A DNA stretch of 64,000 bases, from positions 91,542-155,541 of the forward strand of contig NZ_AYYO01000044.1 of assembly GCF_001436225.1 (NCBI RefSeq), read 5' to 3'. The stretch comes from Lacticaseibacillus sharpeae JCM 1186 = DSM 20505. GTDB lineage: Bacteria; Bacillota; Bacilli; Lactobacillales; Lactobacillaceae. Below the pieces are notes generated by a model. The model saw only the letters and a program-made list of their open reading frames with translations, was not told the DNA's origin and did no database searches. The translations under genes and the position numbers were made by a program. This document shows, one piece after another, positions 56,295 through 64,000 of the stretch (its first letter is position 1; each line of letters starts with the position of its first letter).

Positions 56295-57665
56295 CTACTT
56301 ACGCAAACTAAGCTTGACGACTGCTTCAACGCGCGCGGTTTCGGGGAACATGTCGACGGACTGAATGTAATCGACATTGTAGACCTTGCTGAGGCGCACC
56401 AGGTCGCGGGCGAGCGTGGAGGGGTTACAACTGACGTAGACGAAGCGCTTAGGGCGGGCCTTGAGCAGTGCGGGGATGAAGTCCCCTTCAAGCCCCGTGC
56501 GCGGCGGGTCAACGATGACCGCGTCCGGCTTGTAGCCCTCGCTAACCCACTTGGGCAGCACCAGTTCGGCCTTGCCGACTGTGTACTCGGTGTTGGTGAA
56601 GCCGTTTTGCGCCGCGTTTTCCTTGGCGTCCTCGATGGCGGCGGGGATGGTATCCATCCCGCGGACGGAACCAGCCTTTTTAGCCAGCGCCAGCCCCAAG
56701 GTGCCGACCCCACAGTAAGCGTCGACCAGCTTGTCACCCTTGCGCAGATTCAAAGCTTCTAACGCCTGTGCATACAGCACGGCGGTTTGCTCAGGGTTAA
56801 GCTGCAAGAATGCCTGCGGGGACAGGTTGTAGCTGACCCCATTGATGACTTCGGTGATGTAGGCACTACCGGCGAGCAGCGTGGTTTCAGCGCCCCAAAC
56901 CTGACTGGTGCGGCCTTTGTTGACGTTTTGGGAGACGCTGATGACCGCGGGCAGCTCGGTGGCAATGGCTTCCAGCAGTTCCGCCTTCTTGGGCAGCTTA
57001 GCCGAATTGGTGATGAATGTGACCTGCACCTGGCCAGTGGCGGCGGATTCGCGCACGACCAGCGTCTTGATGATGCCAGAGTTAGCCTTTTCGTCGTAGA
57101 CCGGGATGTTCAAGCGTTCGATAATCTTGCACAGACCATTGATGACGTGCATCGTCAGCTTGCGTTGGGTGGCAAAAGTCTTAAGGGATACTAATTCGTG
57201 GGTACCCGGCTTGTACATGCCGGCGCGCACGTGTCCGTCAAGCATACGCACGGGGAACTGGGCTTTGTTACGGTAGTGCAGCGGATTTTCCATGCCGATG
57301 GTGGCGCGCACGTCGTAGTTTTGCCATCCTGCCGGCTTGTACTTGGCCAAGGACTGGCGGATAACGTCGGTTTTGAAGCGGAGCTGGGCGGGGTAGCTGA
57401 GTGCACCCAGCTCGACGCCGCCGACAATCCCGTAGTTGGGGTCAACGGGTGGCACCCGGTCAGGGGAACTCTTCCGAATCCGGTGGGTCTTGGCCTCGAG
57501 GTACCGGTCGTGAATGGCGGTCACTTCGGCCACGACCACTTCATCGGGCAGGGCGCCAGTAACGAAGGTGATTTTGCGCCGGTAGTAACCGATGCCGGCC
57601 CCATTGATATCGAGGCGCCGAATGGTGAGGGGGAAGCGGTCACCGATTTTTACTTCTTGATCCAT
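56295..57665 (-). CDS. rlmD: 23S rRNA uracil-C5 methyltransferase (RlmD/RlmCD type)
   Basis: ATG 57665 (MDQEVKIGDRFPLTIRRLDI) follows AAGGAGAAA; an upstream in-frame ATG at 57761 adds 32 atypical residues. 456 residues: an N-terminal TRAM domain (IGYYRRKITFVTGALPDEVV), then a SAM-dependent methylase with KLVDAYCGVGTLGLALAKKA, AVIVDPPRTGLEGDFIPALL, and catalytic Cys in VYVSCNPSTLARDLVRL. It methylates uridines in 23S rRNA; the exact sites (1939, 747 or both) cannot be told. Confidence 0.9.
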   Translation of the reverse strand: MDQEVKIGDRFPLTIRRLDINGAGIGYYRRKITFVTGALPDEVVVAEVTAIHDRYLEAKTHRIRKSSPDRVPPVDPNYGIVGGVELGALSYPAQLRFKTDVIRQSLAKYKPAGWQNYDVRATIGMENPLHYRNKAQFPVRMLDGHVRAGMYKPGTHELVSLKTFATQRKLTMHVINGLCKIIERLNIPVYDEKANSGIIKTLVVRESAATGQVQVTFITNSAKLPKKAELLEAIATELPAVISVSQNVNKGRTSQVWGAETTLLAGSAYITEVINGVSYNLSPQAFLQLNPEQTAVLYAQALEALNLRKGDKLVDAYCGVGTLGLALAKKAGSVRGMDTIPAAIEDAKENAAQNGFTNTEYTVGKAELVLPKWVSEGYKPDAVIVDPPRTGLEGDFIPALLKARPKRFVYVSCNPSTLARDLVRLSKVYNVDYIQSVDMFPETARVEAVVKLSLRK

Positions 57666-57894
57666 AATTTCTCCTTTTGCGCCCAGTAGCTGGGCACTTG
57701 TGCAGCTGGCAGGCAATGCGTTGACGCGGCCGTTTGTGTGGATGGACAAATAATTGGCCATTTAACTGCTCTTTTTGCCTGCACCGTTAAAAATATTATC
57801 CCACAAATCCCCGTAATTCGGTATAATGGTTGAGTGAGAAAGCGAATTCGTAAATTTCGCTGAGGCCAAGTTCGCGGCCGGGAAGGATTTTGTA

Positions 57895-58272
57895 ATGAAG
57901 ATAACTCTACTCAAACCAACATCAAAGAAGACCACCGCCACGGTTTGGCACAATGATGAGGAACACATTCTGGTTGCGGGTGCGCCACTCAAGCTGAACG
58001 TGAAGCGGGGCGACACCGTGAAGTACCGGGTTGGCCGGTTCGCGGCGGTGCACACACTGCAGTACCAGTCACCAGATGCTGCGTTTGACATCGAACCAGA
58101 CCAGAAGCTGCAGGCGATTGCGTTTGGGGTTGTGGCGCTGGCATTAATTATCTTGTACTTTATGGGCCTGCTCGATAACGCGCTAATCACCACCCCCGTC
58201 GTCATCGTCTGGCTGATTGGTTATGAAGTCGCGCTGTATTACTTCTCCTACAAGGCGCAGGTACAGCACTGA
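57895..58272 (+). CDS. Hypothetical membrane protein (125 aa)
   Basis: A soluble beta-rich N-terminal part (ITLLKPTSKKTTATVWHNDE, LKLNVKRGDTVKYRVGRF) followed by two membrane helices (AIAFGVVALALIILYFMGLL and VIVWLIGYEVALYYF). A TATAAT -10 box at 57822-57827 with a weak -35 could be its promoter. It overlaps the next small gene by one base. No family is recognised. Confidence 0.75.
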   Translation: MKITLLKPTSKKTTATVWHNDEEHILVAGAPLKLNVKRGDTVKYRVGRFAAVHTLQYQSPDAAFDIEPDQKLQAIAFGVVALALIILYFMGLLDNALITTPVVIVWLIGYEVALYYFSYKAQVQH

Positions 58273-58412
58273 TGCTGTGGCTGGTCTATGCAGCGTTAAT
58301 CTTACTGGCCATTGCTGGTTACTTGATGCGCAGCGCCGCATTCCTGGGGACGGTGCTAACGGGTTTGGTCACATTAACCACCTTCCTGCTGGTGAGTCGG
58401 CATAAGCACTAA
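58272..58412 (+). CDS. Small membrane protein (46 aa)
   Basis: ATG 58272 shares its A with the upstream TGA stop. The product is two membrane helices (LVYAALILLAIAGYLM and FLGTVLTGLVTLTTFLLV) and ends RHKH. The stop lies at the left edge of a terminator. Tight coupling supports a real gene; its role is unknown, possibly with the upstream membrane protein. Confidence 0.6.
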   Translation: MLWLVYAALILLAIAGYLMRSAAFLGTVLTGLVTLTTFLLVSRHKH

Positions 58413-58439
58413 AAAAGACACCTGACTGGTGTCTTTTTT
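58411..58439. terminator. Bidirectional terminator
   Basis: AAAAAAGACACC (58411-58422) pairs with GGTGTCTTTTTT (58428-58439). It lies between convergent genes. Confidence 0.92.
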
Positions 58440-58457
58440 AGTGCTCTGCTAGCAGGC

Positions 58458-60134
58458 TTAAAATTGGGGCGGGGCCGCGGCGGCTTTGGCGTGCGCCTTC
58501 ATGGTTAGTTGTTTGAGCAGGTTGTACAAATCCTGGTCGTGATTATCGGAGCCCCAGTAGAATGTGGGTACGCCGCTATCGACCGAGTCGTGGCCGTTCA
58601 TGTTGTCATACATCCCCGTGATGTTCGGCACCGAGGTGATAATCAGGTCGGGCACTTCCTGGGTGTCGGAATTCATAATCCGAATCACACTGCTGTCCTT
58701 CAAGAAGTTCAGCATATCCTTGGTGATGAAACTCTGGGCTTCCATTTCCAGCTTCACGTTCAGGCGGGGGGCAGTGTGGAAGTCGGCTAGGTCAGGAATG
58801 AGGACGGTGAAGATGGACTTCACGAGGTCGGGTTGGTAGCGACTGAACAGGTGGGTTTCATCTGCCTTAGGAATCTGGGCGATAAACGTGTCGATTTGGT
58901 CAATGAGCTCGTGCGCGCTGGCGAAGAGGTCGGTGGTGTCCGCGAAATCGCTGGGTTTGACGAAGGTGCCATCCATGATGTAGTACAGGAACGCGACTTT
59001 GTAGAGGTTGGTGAGCAGAACCTTGTCGGCCCGCAGGTGGAGTTCTTCTGGGTGGTCGAGCCCGGTGGTCAGGTTGGCGAAGAGCGCGGTGACGAAGCTG
59101 TCTACCGGGTTGCTAAAGCTGTGCAGATATTCGCGTAATTGCCGGCTGGTCGGGGTGTCTTCGGTCGACATCACGATTTGGCCAATGCGGGAACAATAGT
59201 AGAAGTTTCGTTCGGCATGCCGCGTCCGCTCGTCGCAGTCCGGCAGGTAAGTTTCGGTGAAAACCAGATCGGCCAAATCGCCAAAATTGCGCAGCAGAAG
59301 TTGCAGCCGGGGGTTCATGGCGAAATAATGGCCCTGTTTGATCCGCAACATCTGCACGCCGAGGGTTAACATGTTGCGCTTAGTGATGACACTGAGGTGT
59401 TCAATGCCCAGGGTCTGGTTTGCCGGTGCGTTAATAACGCTAAATTGCTGCAAAATCTGGTCGTGGTCAATGCAGTGAAACGGCCAGCCAGCGCCGCGGT
59501 AGCCTTCATCATAGAAAAAAACGAGGAGGTGGCGAATCACGAGTTCCCCGCCGTGGAGCTCCCAGGTCCCCGGGTCAATCTGAATGCGGTTGTTCTGCAA
59601 AAAATTGCGGAAGGGCTCAATCCGGCGGCGTAAGGTGGACATGCTGATGCCGTTTTCGCGGCAGAACGCAGCCGCATCAATTCCATCGTTTTGGAAGACC
59701 TGGTCGAAGAAGCGGAAGGTGATGGAGTGGTTCAGTAGGTAGAAGCGGTAATTATCAACGTGGATGTTCTGTGCGACGTCGATGAAGGACATTTCGGTTG
59801 CGGGTTCAGCTGCCGCGTCCGTTTTCGCCGCCAGATAATCGGGTGCGACGGAGCTCAGTTCGGTGACAACAAGATCAGCGTCGGGTGCCGCCTCCAGGGC
59901 CGAATTCATAACGCCAGTCTGCACCGCTTGGGTCTGCTGATGCGCGTTTTCTGTTTGGATTTGGCGCAAATCCACCATGACGTCTTGGTACGCATTGTAT
60001 GTTTGTTGGTACGACATTTCGAGTTGCTTACTGAGCTTGTTAATGGTAAATGGCGCCCCGTTAAGCGATTTCAGTAATTTGAACAAGCGGAACACGGTAT
60101 CTGCGTGTTTGTCGAAGAAATACGCTTCAAACAT
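58458..60134 (-). CDS. Mga-like transcriptional regulator
   Basis: ATG 60134 after GGAGGC. 558 residues with an N-terminal Mga-type HTH pair (LFKLLKSLNGAPFTINKLSK, then QLEMSYQQTYNAYQDVMVDL; second HTH DGIDAAAFCRENGISMSTLR with RRIEPFRNFLQNN). A long helical middle follows, then a C-terminal EIIB-like region (VPDLIITSVPNITG). Mga-type regulators link sugar PTS state to virulence or metabolism genes in streptococci; here the targets are unknown. An extended -10 (TGTTATAAT, complement of 60166-60174) may be its promoter. Confidence 0.8.
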   Translation of the reverse strand: MFEAYFFDKHADTVFRLFKLLKSLNGAPFTINKLSKQLEMSYQQTYNAYQDVMVDLRQIQTENAHQQTQAVQTGVMNSALEAAPDADLVVTELSSVAPDYLAAKTDAAAEPATEMSFIDVAQNIHVDNYRFYLLNHSITFRFFDQVFQNDGIDAAAFCRENGISMSTLRRRIEPFRNFLQNNRIQIDPGTWELHGGELVIRHLLVFFYDEGYRGAGWPFHCIDHDQILQQFSVINAPANQTLGIEHLSVITKRNMLTLGVQMLRIKQGHYFAMNPRLQLLLRNFGDLADLVFTETYLPDCDERTRHAERNFYYCSRIGQIVMSTEDTPTSRQLREYLHSFSNPVDSFVTALFANLTTGLDHPEELHLRADKVLLTNLYKVAFLYYIMDGTFVKPSDFADTTDLFASAHELIDQIDTFIAQIPKADETHLFSRYQPDLVKSIFTVLIPDLADFHTAPRLNVKLEMEAQSFITKDMLNFLKDSSVIRIMNSDTQEVPDLIITSVPNITGMYDNMNGHDSVDSGVPTFYWGSDNHDQDLYNLLKQLTMKAHAKAAAAPPQF

Positions 60135-60361
60135 AGCAATAGCCTCCAAGCAAAAATTATTCCTTATTATAACACAGCTCCAGAGTTGTCGCGGTGGGGA
60201 TATATAACATTTTCACTTCAAGTGTGTAATAGAGCACTAAAGAATTGATTGGCCCGGCACCTGCACTGCGCAGTGGGGCAAATTGAGTGTTGACCCTGAC
60301 CGCCAGCGTGCCGTAACATGGGAATAGCAAACGTTTGTACGTAACAGGATGGAGGAAAACC

Positions 60362-61156
60362 ATGCCGACAATTACACGAATCACCGCACAGAAACGGGCG
60401 GGGCGGTACAACATCGATTTGGATGGCGCGTATGCCTTTCCCGTTGCCGAATCAACACTGATTAAGTACATGCTCACCAAAGACATGGAACTGACGGACG
60501 AGCAAGTCGCTCAGTTGCAACACGAGGACGAGGGTGCCCGGGCGTTTAGCCGTGCACTGTCGTATCTTGCCAGTACGCCGCGGACGGTTCACCAAGTGCA
60601 AGAGTACCTGCACGGCAAAGAGTTCGATGAAGACGCCATTGCCGTGGCGGTGACGCGGCTAACTGATTTGCATTACCTGAACGATGCGGAGTACGTACAT
60701 GAATTTGTCCTTGCGAACCAGCGCGGCGGTGACCGCGGCCCTGGGGCCATTCGCCGCTTTTTGACGCAGCGCGGTGTTGACAGTTACCTCATTGATGACG
60801 AACTGGCCACGCAGACTGATGCGCAAGAGCTAGAGGTTGCCCGCCGGGTGGCCACCAAGGTGTTGCGCAGCCCGGGCAGCCGCTCTTACAGCGCTTTGAT
60901 TCAGCACGCGCAGCAGACCATGATGACCAAGGGCTTCAGTCGGGACGTCGCCACTGCGGCCATTGCGGCGGAGGCGCCCGAACAGGACGAAGAGCGCGAA
61001 GATGACTTGCTCCGGGCGGCAGCGGAGAAGTTGTGGGCCCAAAAACGCAATTTTGATGGCTTCCAGCGGCGGATGAAGGTCAAGCAGACGTTGTACCGCA
61101 AAGGTTTTGACCTCGACGCAATTGACCGGGTCCTGGATGACATCACGGAACAGTGA
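60362..61156 (+). CDS. recX: Regulatory protein RecX
   Basis: ATG 60362 (MPTITRITAQKRAGRYNIDL) follows GATGGAGG. 264 residues, normal for Firmicute RecX. The repeated three-helix units are visible: RALSYLASTPRTVHQVQEYL, AVTRLTDLHYLNDAEYVHEF, GPGAIRRFLTQRGVDSYLID, and the C-terminal FQRRMKVKQTLYRKGFDLDA. RecX modulates RecA filaments. The 60135-60361 interval contains no other supported feature apart from the Mga-like gene's promoter candidate. Confidence 0.93.
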   Translation: MPTITRITAQKRAGRYNIDLDGAYAFPVAESTLIKYMLTKDMELTDEQVAQLQHEDEGARAFSRALSYLASTPRTVHQVQEYLHGKEFDEDAIAVAVTRLTDLHYLNDAEYVHEFVLANQRGGDRGPGAIRRFLTQRGVDSYLIDDELATQTDAQELEVARRVATKVLRSPGSRSYSALIQHAQQTMMTKGFSRDVATAAIAAEAPEQDEEREDDLLRAAAEKLWAQKRNFDGFQRRMKVKQTLYRKGFDLDAIDRVLDDITEQ

Positions 61157-61251
61157 GCATTTATCAATTAATATCACAGTGCGTCATGGTGAAAGCGCGC
61201 CGTTTGCACTTGGGCATGGTATAATCGACAGGAAACATTAAAGAAAGCTGG

Positions 61252-61794
61252 ATGTCTATGCCACTTCCTCGTGAAGGCGATTATATCGTCATGCAGAGTT
61301 ACAAGCATAATGGGAAATTGCACCGGACATGGCGGGACACAATGGTCCTCAAGACCAGCGAGGACGCACTCATCGGGTGCAACGACCACACGCTTGTCAC
61401 CGAAAGTGACGGGCGGCGGTGGATTACCCGGGAGCCTGCGATTGTATATTTTCACCGACACTACTGGTTCAACGTCATCGCGATGATTCGCGACGGCGGG
61501 GTCAGCTACTACTGCAACCTCGGGACGCCGTTCACAATCGACGCCGAGGCGTTGAAGTACATTGACTACGATCTGGACGTGAAGGTGTTCCCAGATGGAG
61601 AGAAGCGCCTGCTCGACGTTGACGAGTATGAGGCCCACAGCCGTCAGTGGCACTACCCACAGACGACGGACCACATCTTGAAGGCCAACGTGCGGGTGCT
61701 GGTAGATTGGATTAATCACGGTAAAGGGCCATTTTCCCAGGCCTACATTGATCTGTGGTATAACCGTTACCTGCAACTTTCCCACCATGAATAG
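61252..61794 (+). CDS. DUF402 nucleoside tri-/diphosphate phosphatase
   Basis: 180 residues from ATG 61252; an ATG at 61258 ([10 protein letters not shown]) is an alternative with similar SD support (AAAGAAAG). The DUF402 fold is clear: [60 protein letters not shown] (YCN...), [20 protein letters not shown]. Members such as B. subtilis/S. aureus Ntdp hydrolyse nucleoside tri- and diphosphates. An extended -10 promoter (TGGTATAAT at 61217-61225) lies upstream. Confidence 0.88.
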   Translation: MSMPLPREGDYIVMQSYKHNGKLHRTWRDTMVLKTSEDALIGCNDHTLVTESDGRRWITREPAIVYFHRHYWFNVIAMIRDGGVSYYCNLGTPFTIDAEALKYIDYDLDVKVFPDGEKRLLDVDEYEAHSRQWHYPQTTDHILKANVRVLVDWINHGKGPFSQAYIDLWYNRYLQLSHHE

Positions 61795-61797
61795 TGC

Positions 61798-61837
61798 AAA
61801 TAGCGCCCGCAGCCACTGGCTGGCGGGCGCTATTTTT
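61798..61837 (+). terminator. Terminator of the DUF402 gene
   Basis: AAATAGCGCCCGCAGCC (61798-61814) pairs with GGCT...GCGGGCGCTATTT (61818-61835) with one bulged G, then T residues. Confidence 0.9.
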
Positions 61838-61856
61838 AGTTGCGGGACATAAAAAA

Positions 61857-61880
61857 ACACGGTGCAAGCCTGCACCGTGT
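61857..61880 (-). terminator. Terminator of tRNA-Gln(CUG)
   Basis: ACACGGTGCA (61857-61866) pairs with TGCACCGTGT (61871-61880). On the - strand it is followed by seven T. Confidence 0.9.
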
Positions 61881-61885
61881 ACCGA

Positions 61886-61956
61886 TTGGGTATCTAGGGA
61901 TCGAACCTAGGATTATGGATTCAGAGTCCACTGCGTTACCACTTCGCTAATACCCA
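61886..61956 (-). tRNA. tRNA-Gln(CUG)
   Basis: On the - strand: acceptor TGGGTAT/ATACCCA, anticodon stem GTGGA/TCCAT with loop CTCTGAA (anticodon CTG), T arm CTAGG TTCGATC CCTAG, discriminator A, no encoded CCA. The sequence between it and 62127 shows no other feature that I can support. Confidence 0.93.
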
Positions 61957-62126
61957 ATAATGTTTGTCGCTCTCAACAACGTTTACTACTATACCGAGAA
62001 TTCGGATATTCGTCAATAGGTTTGCGCAAATTTCTGGTGGGGACCGGCAGATTTAACCGGGTGATTGTGCTTGGCCCTTTAACAGTGGTAGCATTGACTA
62101 CATAAGAACAGATGGGAGAATCAACC

Positions 62127-62648
62127 ATGGAACAAAAAGAATTGCTCAACAGCGATCAATTACGGTTTATCGGCAAGGCTTATTCTGAAGCTAGTGCGTC
62201 TGAGAACGGTTCGTACCAAGAAGCCTGGGACGAGTTTGACGCAACCGGCGCATTTGCGCAGTTGGACCAATTAGCGCAGACCCCCAATCGGACCAGCCTA
62301 ATTGTCTTCTCCCCATACGGCAACCTGTTGTACTGGATTGGTAGTATCGTGCCGGCGGGTACCGAGGTTCCTGCTGGACTCCAGCACTACGATCTGCCTG
62401 CCCACACCGTTGCGCGTTTGGCTAAGCCGATGACGATGATGATGAATGCCTACCCCGTGAACATCGCCATTCAGCAGGGCGCCACGGCCTTGGACGCAGC
62501 TGGGTTCCCGCTGCCAGAATACATCGGGCAGACCGCAACGCCATACTATGTGGAACGCTACAACCTTGACGGCGACAGCGTGAAGGAAGTTGAGTACACC
62601 GTGTACGTTGGCGATGACCGTGATTACGGGTTTGACGACGTGGAATAA
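62127..62648 (+). CDS. Effector-binding (GyrI-like) domain protein, tentative
   Basis: ATG 62127 after GGGAGAA. 173 residues. The layout (LNSDQLRFIGKAYSEAS, then a helix, LIVFSPYGNLLYWIGSIVPA, HYDLPAHTVARLAKPMTMM, and a C-terminal VKEVEYTVYVGDDRDYG) recalls GyrI-like/AraC-effector small-molecule-binding domains that occur without an HTH. This is a pattern-based guess; no binding residue can be assigned. Single gene with a strong terminator. Confidence 0.55.
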   Translation: MEQKELLNSDQLRFIGKAYSEASASENGSYQEAWDEFDATGAFAQLDQLAQTPNRTSLIVFSPYGNLLYWIGSIVPAGTEVPAGLQHYDLPAHTVARLAKPMTMMMNAYPVNIAIQQGATALDAAGFPLPEYIGQTATPYYVERYNLDGDSVKEVEYTVYVGDDRDYGFDDVE

Positions 62649-62661
62649 TTTGGACCATATT

Positions 62662-62694
62662 AAAAGCGCGGGTTCTGCGGAACCCGCGCTTTTT
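62662..62694. terminator. Bidirectional terminator
   Basis: AAAAGCGCGGGTTC (62662-62675) pairs with GAACCCGCGCTTTT (62680-62693). Serves the effector-domain gene and the convergent membrane protein gene. Confidence 0.93.
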
Positions 62695-62706
62695 GCTTGC
62701 CCAAAA

Positions 62707-63168
62707 TTATTTAATTGCCAGTGCGTCGAACTCGAAATAACTGGAGATGCACAGTGACGCGAACAGCACGACCACAATCCAGCCAATCAGCGTGCTGGAG
62801 ATGAAATCATAACCAGACTGCCCGCGGGACAGGTAGCCCACTGCCAGGATGCCAAACAGGCTGAACGCGGCGTCGATGAGGATGTTGGCGTACTTCTTCC
62901 AACTCTTGGCCTCGTCGAGCATGAAGAGGCGAATGACGCGGCGGTTGAAGCGGAACGTGTACTTGCCGAGGATTCGCAGTGGACGTTCCAGCGGAATCTT
63001 CAGGAAGTACAGCATCGTGGTGCCGACAACTGTGCCGACGAGGATCCGCCACGGACTGGATGCGTGGGCCACCAGCACGTTGTAGGCGACCCCGATGATA
63101 CTGACCGCGCAGATGTAGGGGATGATGAACATGAGCGTGAAGATGAATGAGGCTTTTTTCTGTGACAT
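62707..63168 (-). CDS. Hypothetical membrane protein (153 aa)
   Basis: ATG 63168 (MSQKKASFIFTLMFIIPYIC) follows GGAGGA. Four membrane segments (FTLMFIIPYICAVSIIGVAY, ILVGTVVGTTMLYFL, IDAAFSLFGILAVGYL, LIGWIVVVLFASLCISSYF) with a basic cytoplasmic loop (RPLRILGKYTFRFNRRVIRL). No family is recognised. Confidence 0.72.
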   Translation of the reverse strand: MSQKKASFIFTLMFIIPYICAVSIIGVAYNVLVAHASSPWRILVGTVVGTTMLYFLKIPLERPLRILGKYTFRFNRRVIRLFMLDEAKSWKKYANILIDAAFSLFGILAVGYLSRGQSGYDFISSTLIGWIVVVLFASLCISSYFEFDALAIK

Positions 63169-63238
63169 GCTAGTCCTCCTCGATTTTTGCGGCGAATGAA
63201 TACTTGTTGCCTTCATTATACCGTGTTCTGCGCGCAAC

Positions 63239-63676
63239 TTACAGATTGATCGCCATTTCGCGGTGCTTAATCCCCGCTTCGACGAATTCGGGTTTGGCGG
63301 TGAAACTAAAGCCGAGGGTGGCGTAGAAGCCGGTTGCGTGTACCTGGGCGCCGAGCATCAGCTTGTGGATTCCGTGCGCCTTTGCGTAATCGATGGCGGC
63401 CTGCATGATTTCCCGGCCACAACCAGTCCCCCGGGCAGATTTGGCAACGGCCACGCGCTGCACGTGGAAGCCGTAATCTTCAGGGTTCAGGCGCAGGGTG
63501 GCCACGGGCTGGTTCGCGTCATCGTAGCCGACCAGGTAGGTGCATTTACGCTCGTCGGCATCAACTTCGAGTGCAGCCGGGACATTTTGCTCCTGGACGA
63601 AGACGGCAGTGCGAATGGCAACACTGTCCTGGTGCACGGGTGAGTCCATTTCGGTAGTGGTTTTGATTGTCAGCAT
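63239..63676 (-). CDS. GNAT-family N-acetyltransferase
   Basis: 145 residues. The acetyl-CoA-binding motif A is clear (VQRVAVAKSARGTGCGREIM, with the R/Q-x2-G-x-G/A-like RGTGCG), preceded by YLVGYDDANQPVATLRLNPE and followed by LMLGAQVHATGFYATLGFSF. It resembles ElaA/YjcF-type acetyltransferases with the early VAIRTAVFVQEQNVP motif. AGGAGAG SD. The acceptor substrate is unknown. Confidence 0.88.
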   Translation of the reverse strand: MLTIKTTTEMDSPVHQDSVAIRTAVFVQEQNVPAALEVDADERKCTYLVGYDDANQPVATLRLNPEDYGFHVQRVAVAKSARGTGCGREIMQAAIDYAKAHGIHKLMLGAQVHATGFYATLGFSFTAKPEFVEAGIKHREMAINL

Positions 63677-63765
63677 ATGTAGCTCTCCTTAATTACAACA
63701 AATAAATTGGTACCATTATACCGCAAAATGAGCGGCAAAATGTGGCGTAAATGGGTGATTACCTG

Positions 63766-63796
63766 TTGACATTTGCTGAAATTACCGTAGTATATT
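63766..63796 (+). promoter_or_regulatory. Promoter of tRNA-Glu
   Basis: A consensus -35 TTGACA (63766-63771) precedes a TA-rich -10 region (TAGTAT at 63788-63793 with 16-nt spacing, or TATATT at 63791-63796 with 19). Confidence 0.65.
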
Positions 63797-63814
63797 AAGA
63801 GTACTTGATAACAT

Positions 63815-63886
63815 TGCCCGTTGGTCAAGTGGTTAAGACGTCTGGTTCTCATCCAGGAATCACGGGTTCGACTCCCGTACGGGTGA
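63815..63886 (+). tRNA. tRNA-Glu(CUC)
   Basis: D arm GTC...GAC, anticodon stem TCTGG/CCAGG with loop TTCTCAT (anticodon CTC), T arm ACGGG TTCGACT CCCGT, acceptor TGCCCGT/ACGGGTG. The terminal pairs would be U1-G72 and G2-U71, where Gram-positive tRNA-Glu normally has G1-C72, so the tip is unusual. Confidence 0.85.
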
Positions 63887-63901
63887 TAATTGCACCGAGT
63901 T

Positions 63902-63941
63902 AAAGCTTCAAATGCTGCTGTTGCGGCGTTTGGAGCTTTTT
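63902..63941 (+). terminator. Terminator of tRNA-Glu
   Basis: AAAGCTTCAAATGC (63902-63915) pairs with GCGTTTGGAGCTTT (63926-63939), followed by a T-run. The last 50 bases of the window show nothing further. Confidence 0.88.
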
Positions 63942-64000
63942 TTGTGGCTCTTCGTCAAGTAGAGTTGATAGAACTTTTTGAAAGCACTTGGACCTTAATT

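Overview
The window joins the right-hand part of a temperate siphophage prophage (1 to about 34.2 kb) to a stretch of core chromosome from a lactic acid bacterium (34.2 to 64 kb). A relatively GC-rich member of the Lactobacillaceae is suggested by a class II HMG-CoA reductase mevalonate operon, pyruvate oxidase, tagatose-bisphosphate aldolase, LtaS, an Mga-type regulator and phage proteins typical of lactobacilli. The genus cannot be fixed by eye. No database search was possible; family names rest on recognised motifs and gene order.

Prophage, all on the + strand. Early genes: 1-880 are small accessory ORFs, including an XRE-type gene split by an in-frame TAA. 915-5815 is the recombination/replication block (Gp157, ERF annealing protein, HNH nuclease, replisome organiser, RusA, SSB, two HTH-like proteins). 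5.8-9.6 kb is a mosaic of small, tightly overlapping accessory genes that includes a lipoprotein. A RinA/ArpU/DUF722-like regulator closes the early region. A noncoding island follows (10.0-10.5 kb) with three hairpins, tRNA-Gln(UUG) and a tRNA-like remnant that lacks an anticodon arm. Late genes follow HK97-type order: HNH/P-loop fusion, terS, terL, portal, protease, capsid, connectors, major tail protein, G/GT chaperones, tape measure, Dit, Tal, BppU-like protein, fibre, holin, endolysin. Two apparently working -1 frameshift signals (capsid, tail chaperone) and one apparently vestigial copy (major tail protein) can be read directly. The prophage ends at a terminator, integrase-arm-like inverted repeats, and a 3' fragment of a tmRNA-like gene that should be attR. 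Integrase, repressor and attL lie outside the window to the left.

Chromosome. On the - strand: a degenerate ABC-ATPase-like protein with an FtsX-type permease, LtaS, a VanZ-like protein and LacD. On the + strand: a GRP sugar transporter with a long structured leader, Pgi, an Mrr-type nuclease, the upper mevalonate operon (thiolase, HMG-CoA reductase, HMG-CoA synthase), pyruvate oxidase, and a cell-wall recycling locus (MurR-like regulator, MupG, MurQ, MurP). The MurP transporter imports and phosphorylates a MurNAc sugar, MupG cleaves the phosphodisaccharide, and MurQ converts MurNAc-6P to GlcNAc-6P. The remainder is housekeeping: nucleoside deoxyribosyltransferase, RlmD-type methyltransferase, Mga-like regulator, RecX, DUF402 phosphatase, GNAT, and tRNA-Arg(CCU), tRNA-Gln(CUG) and tRNA-Glu(CUC). 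Most host units end in clear intrinsic terminators, and several have readable sigma-A promoters and cre-like CcpA sites.
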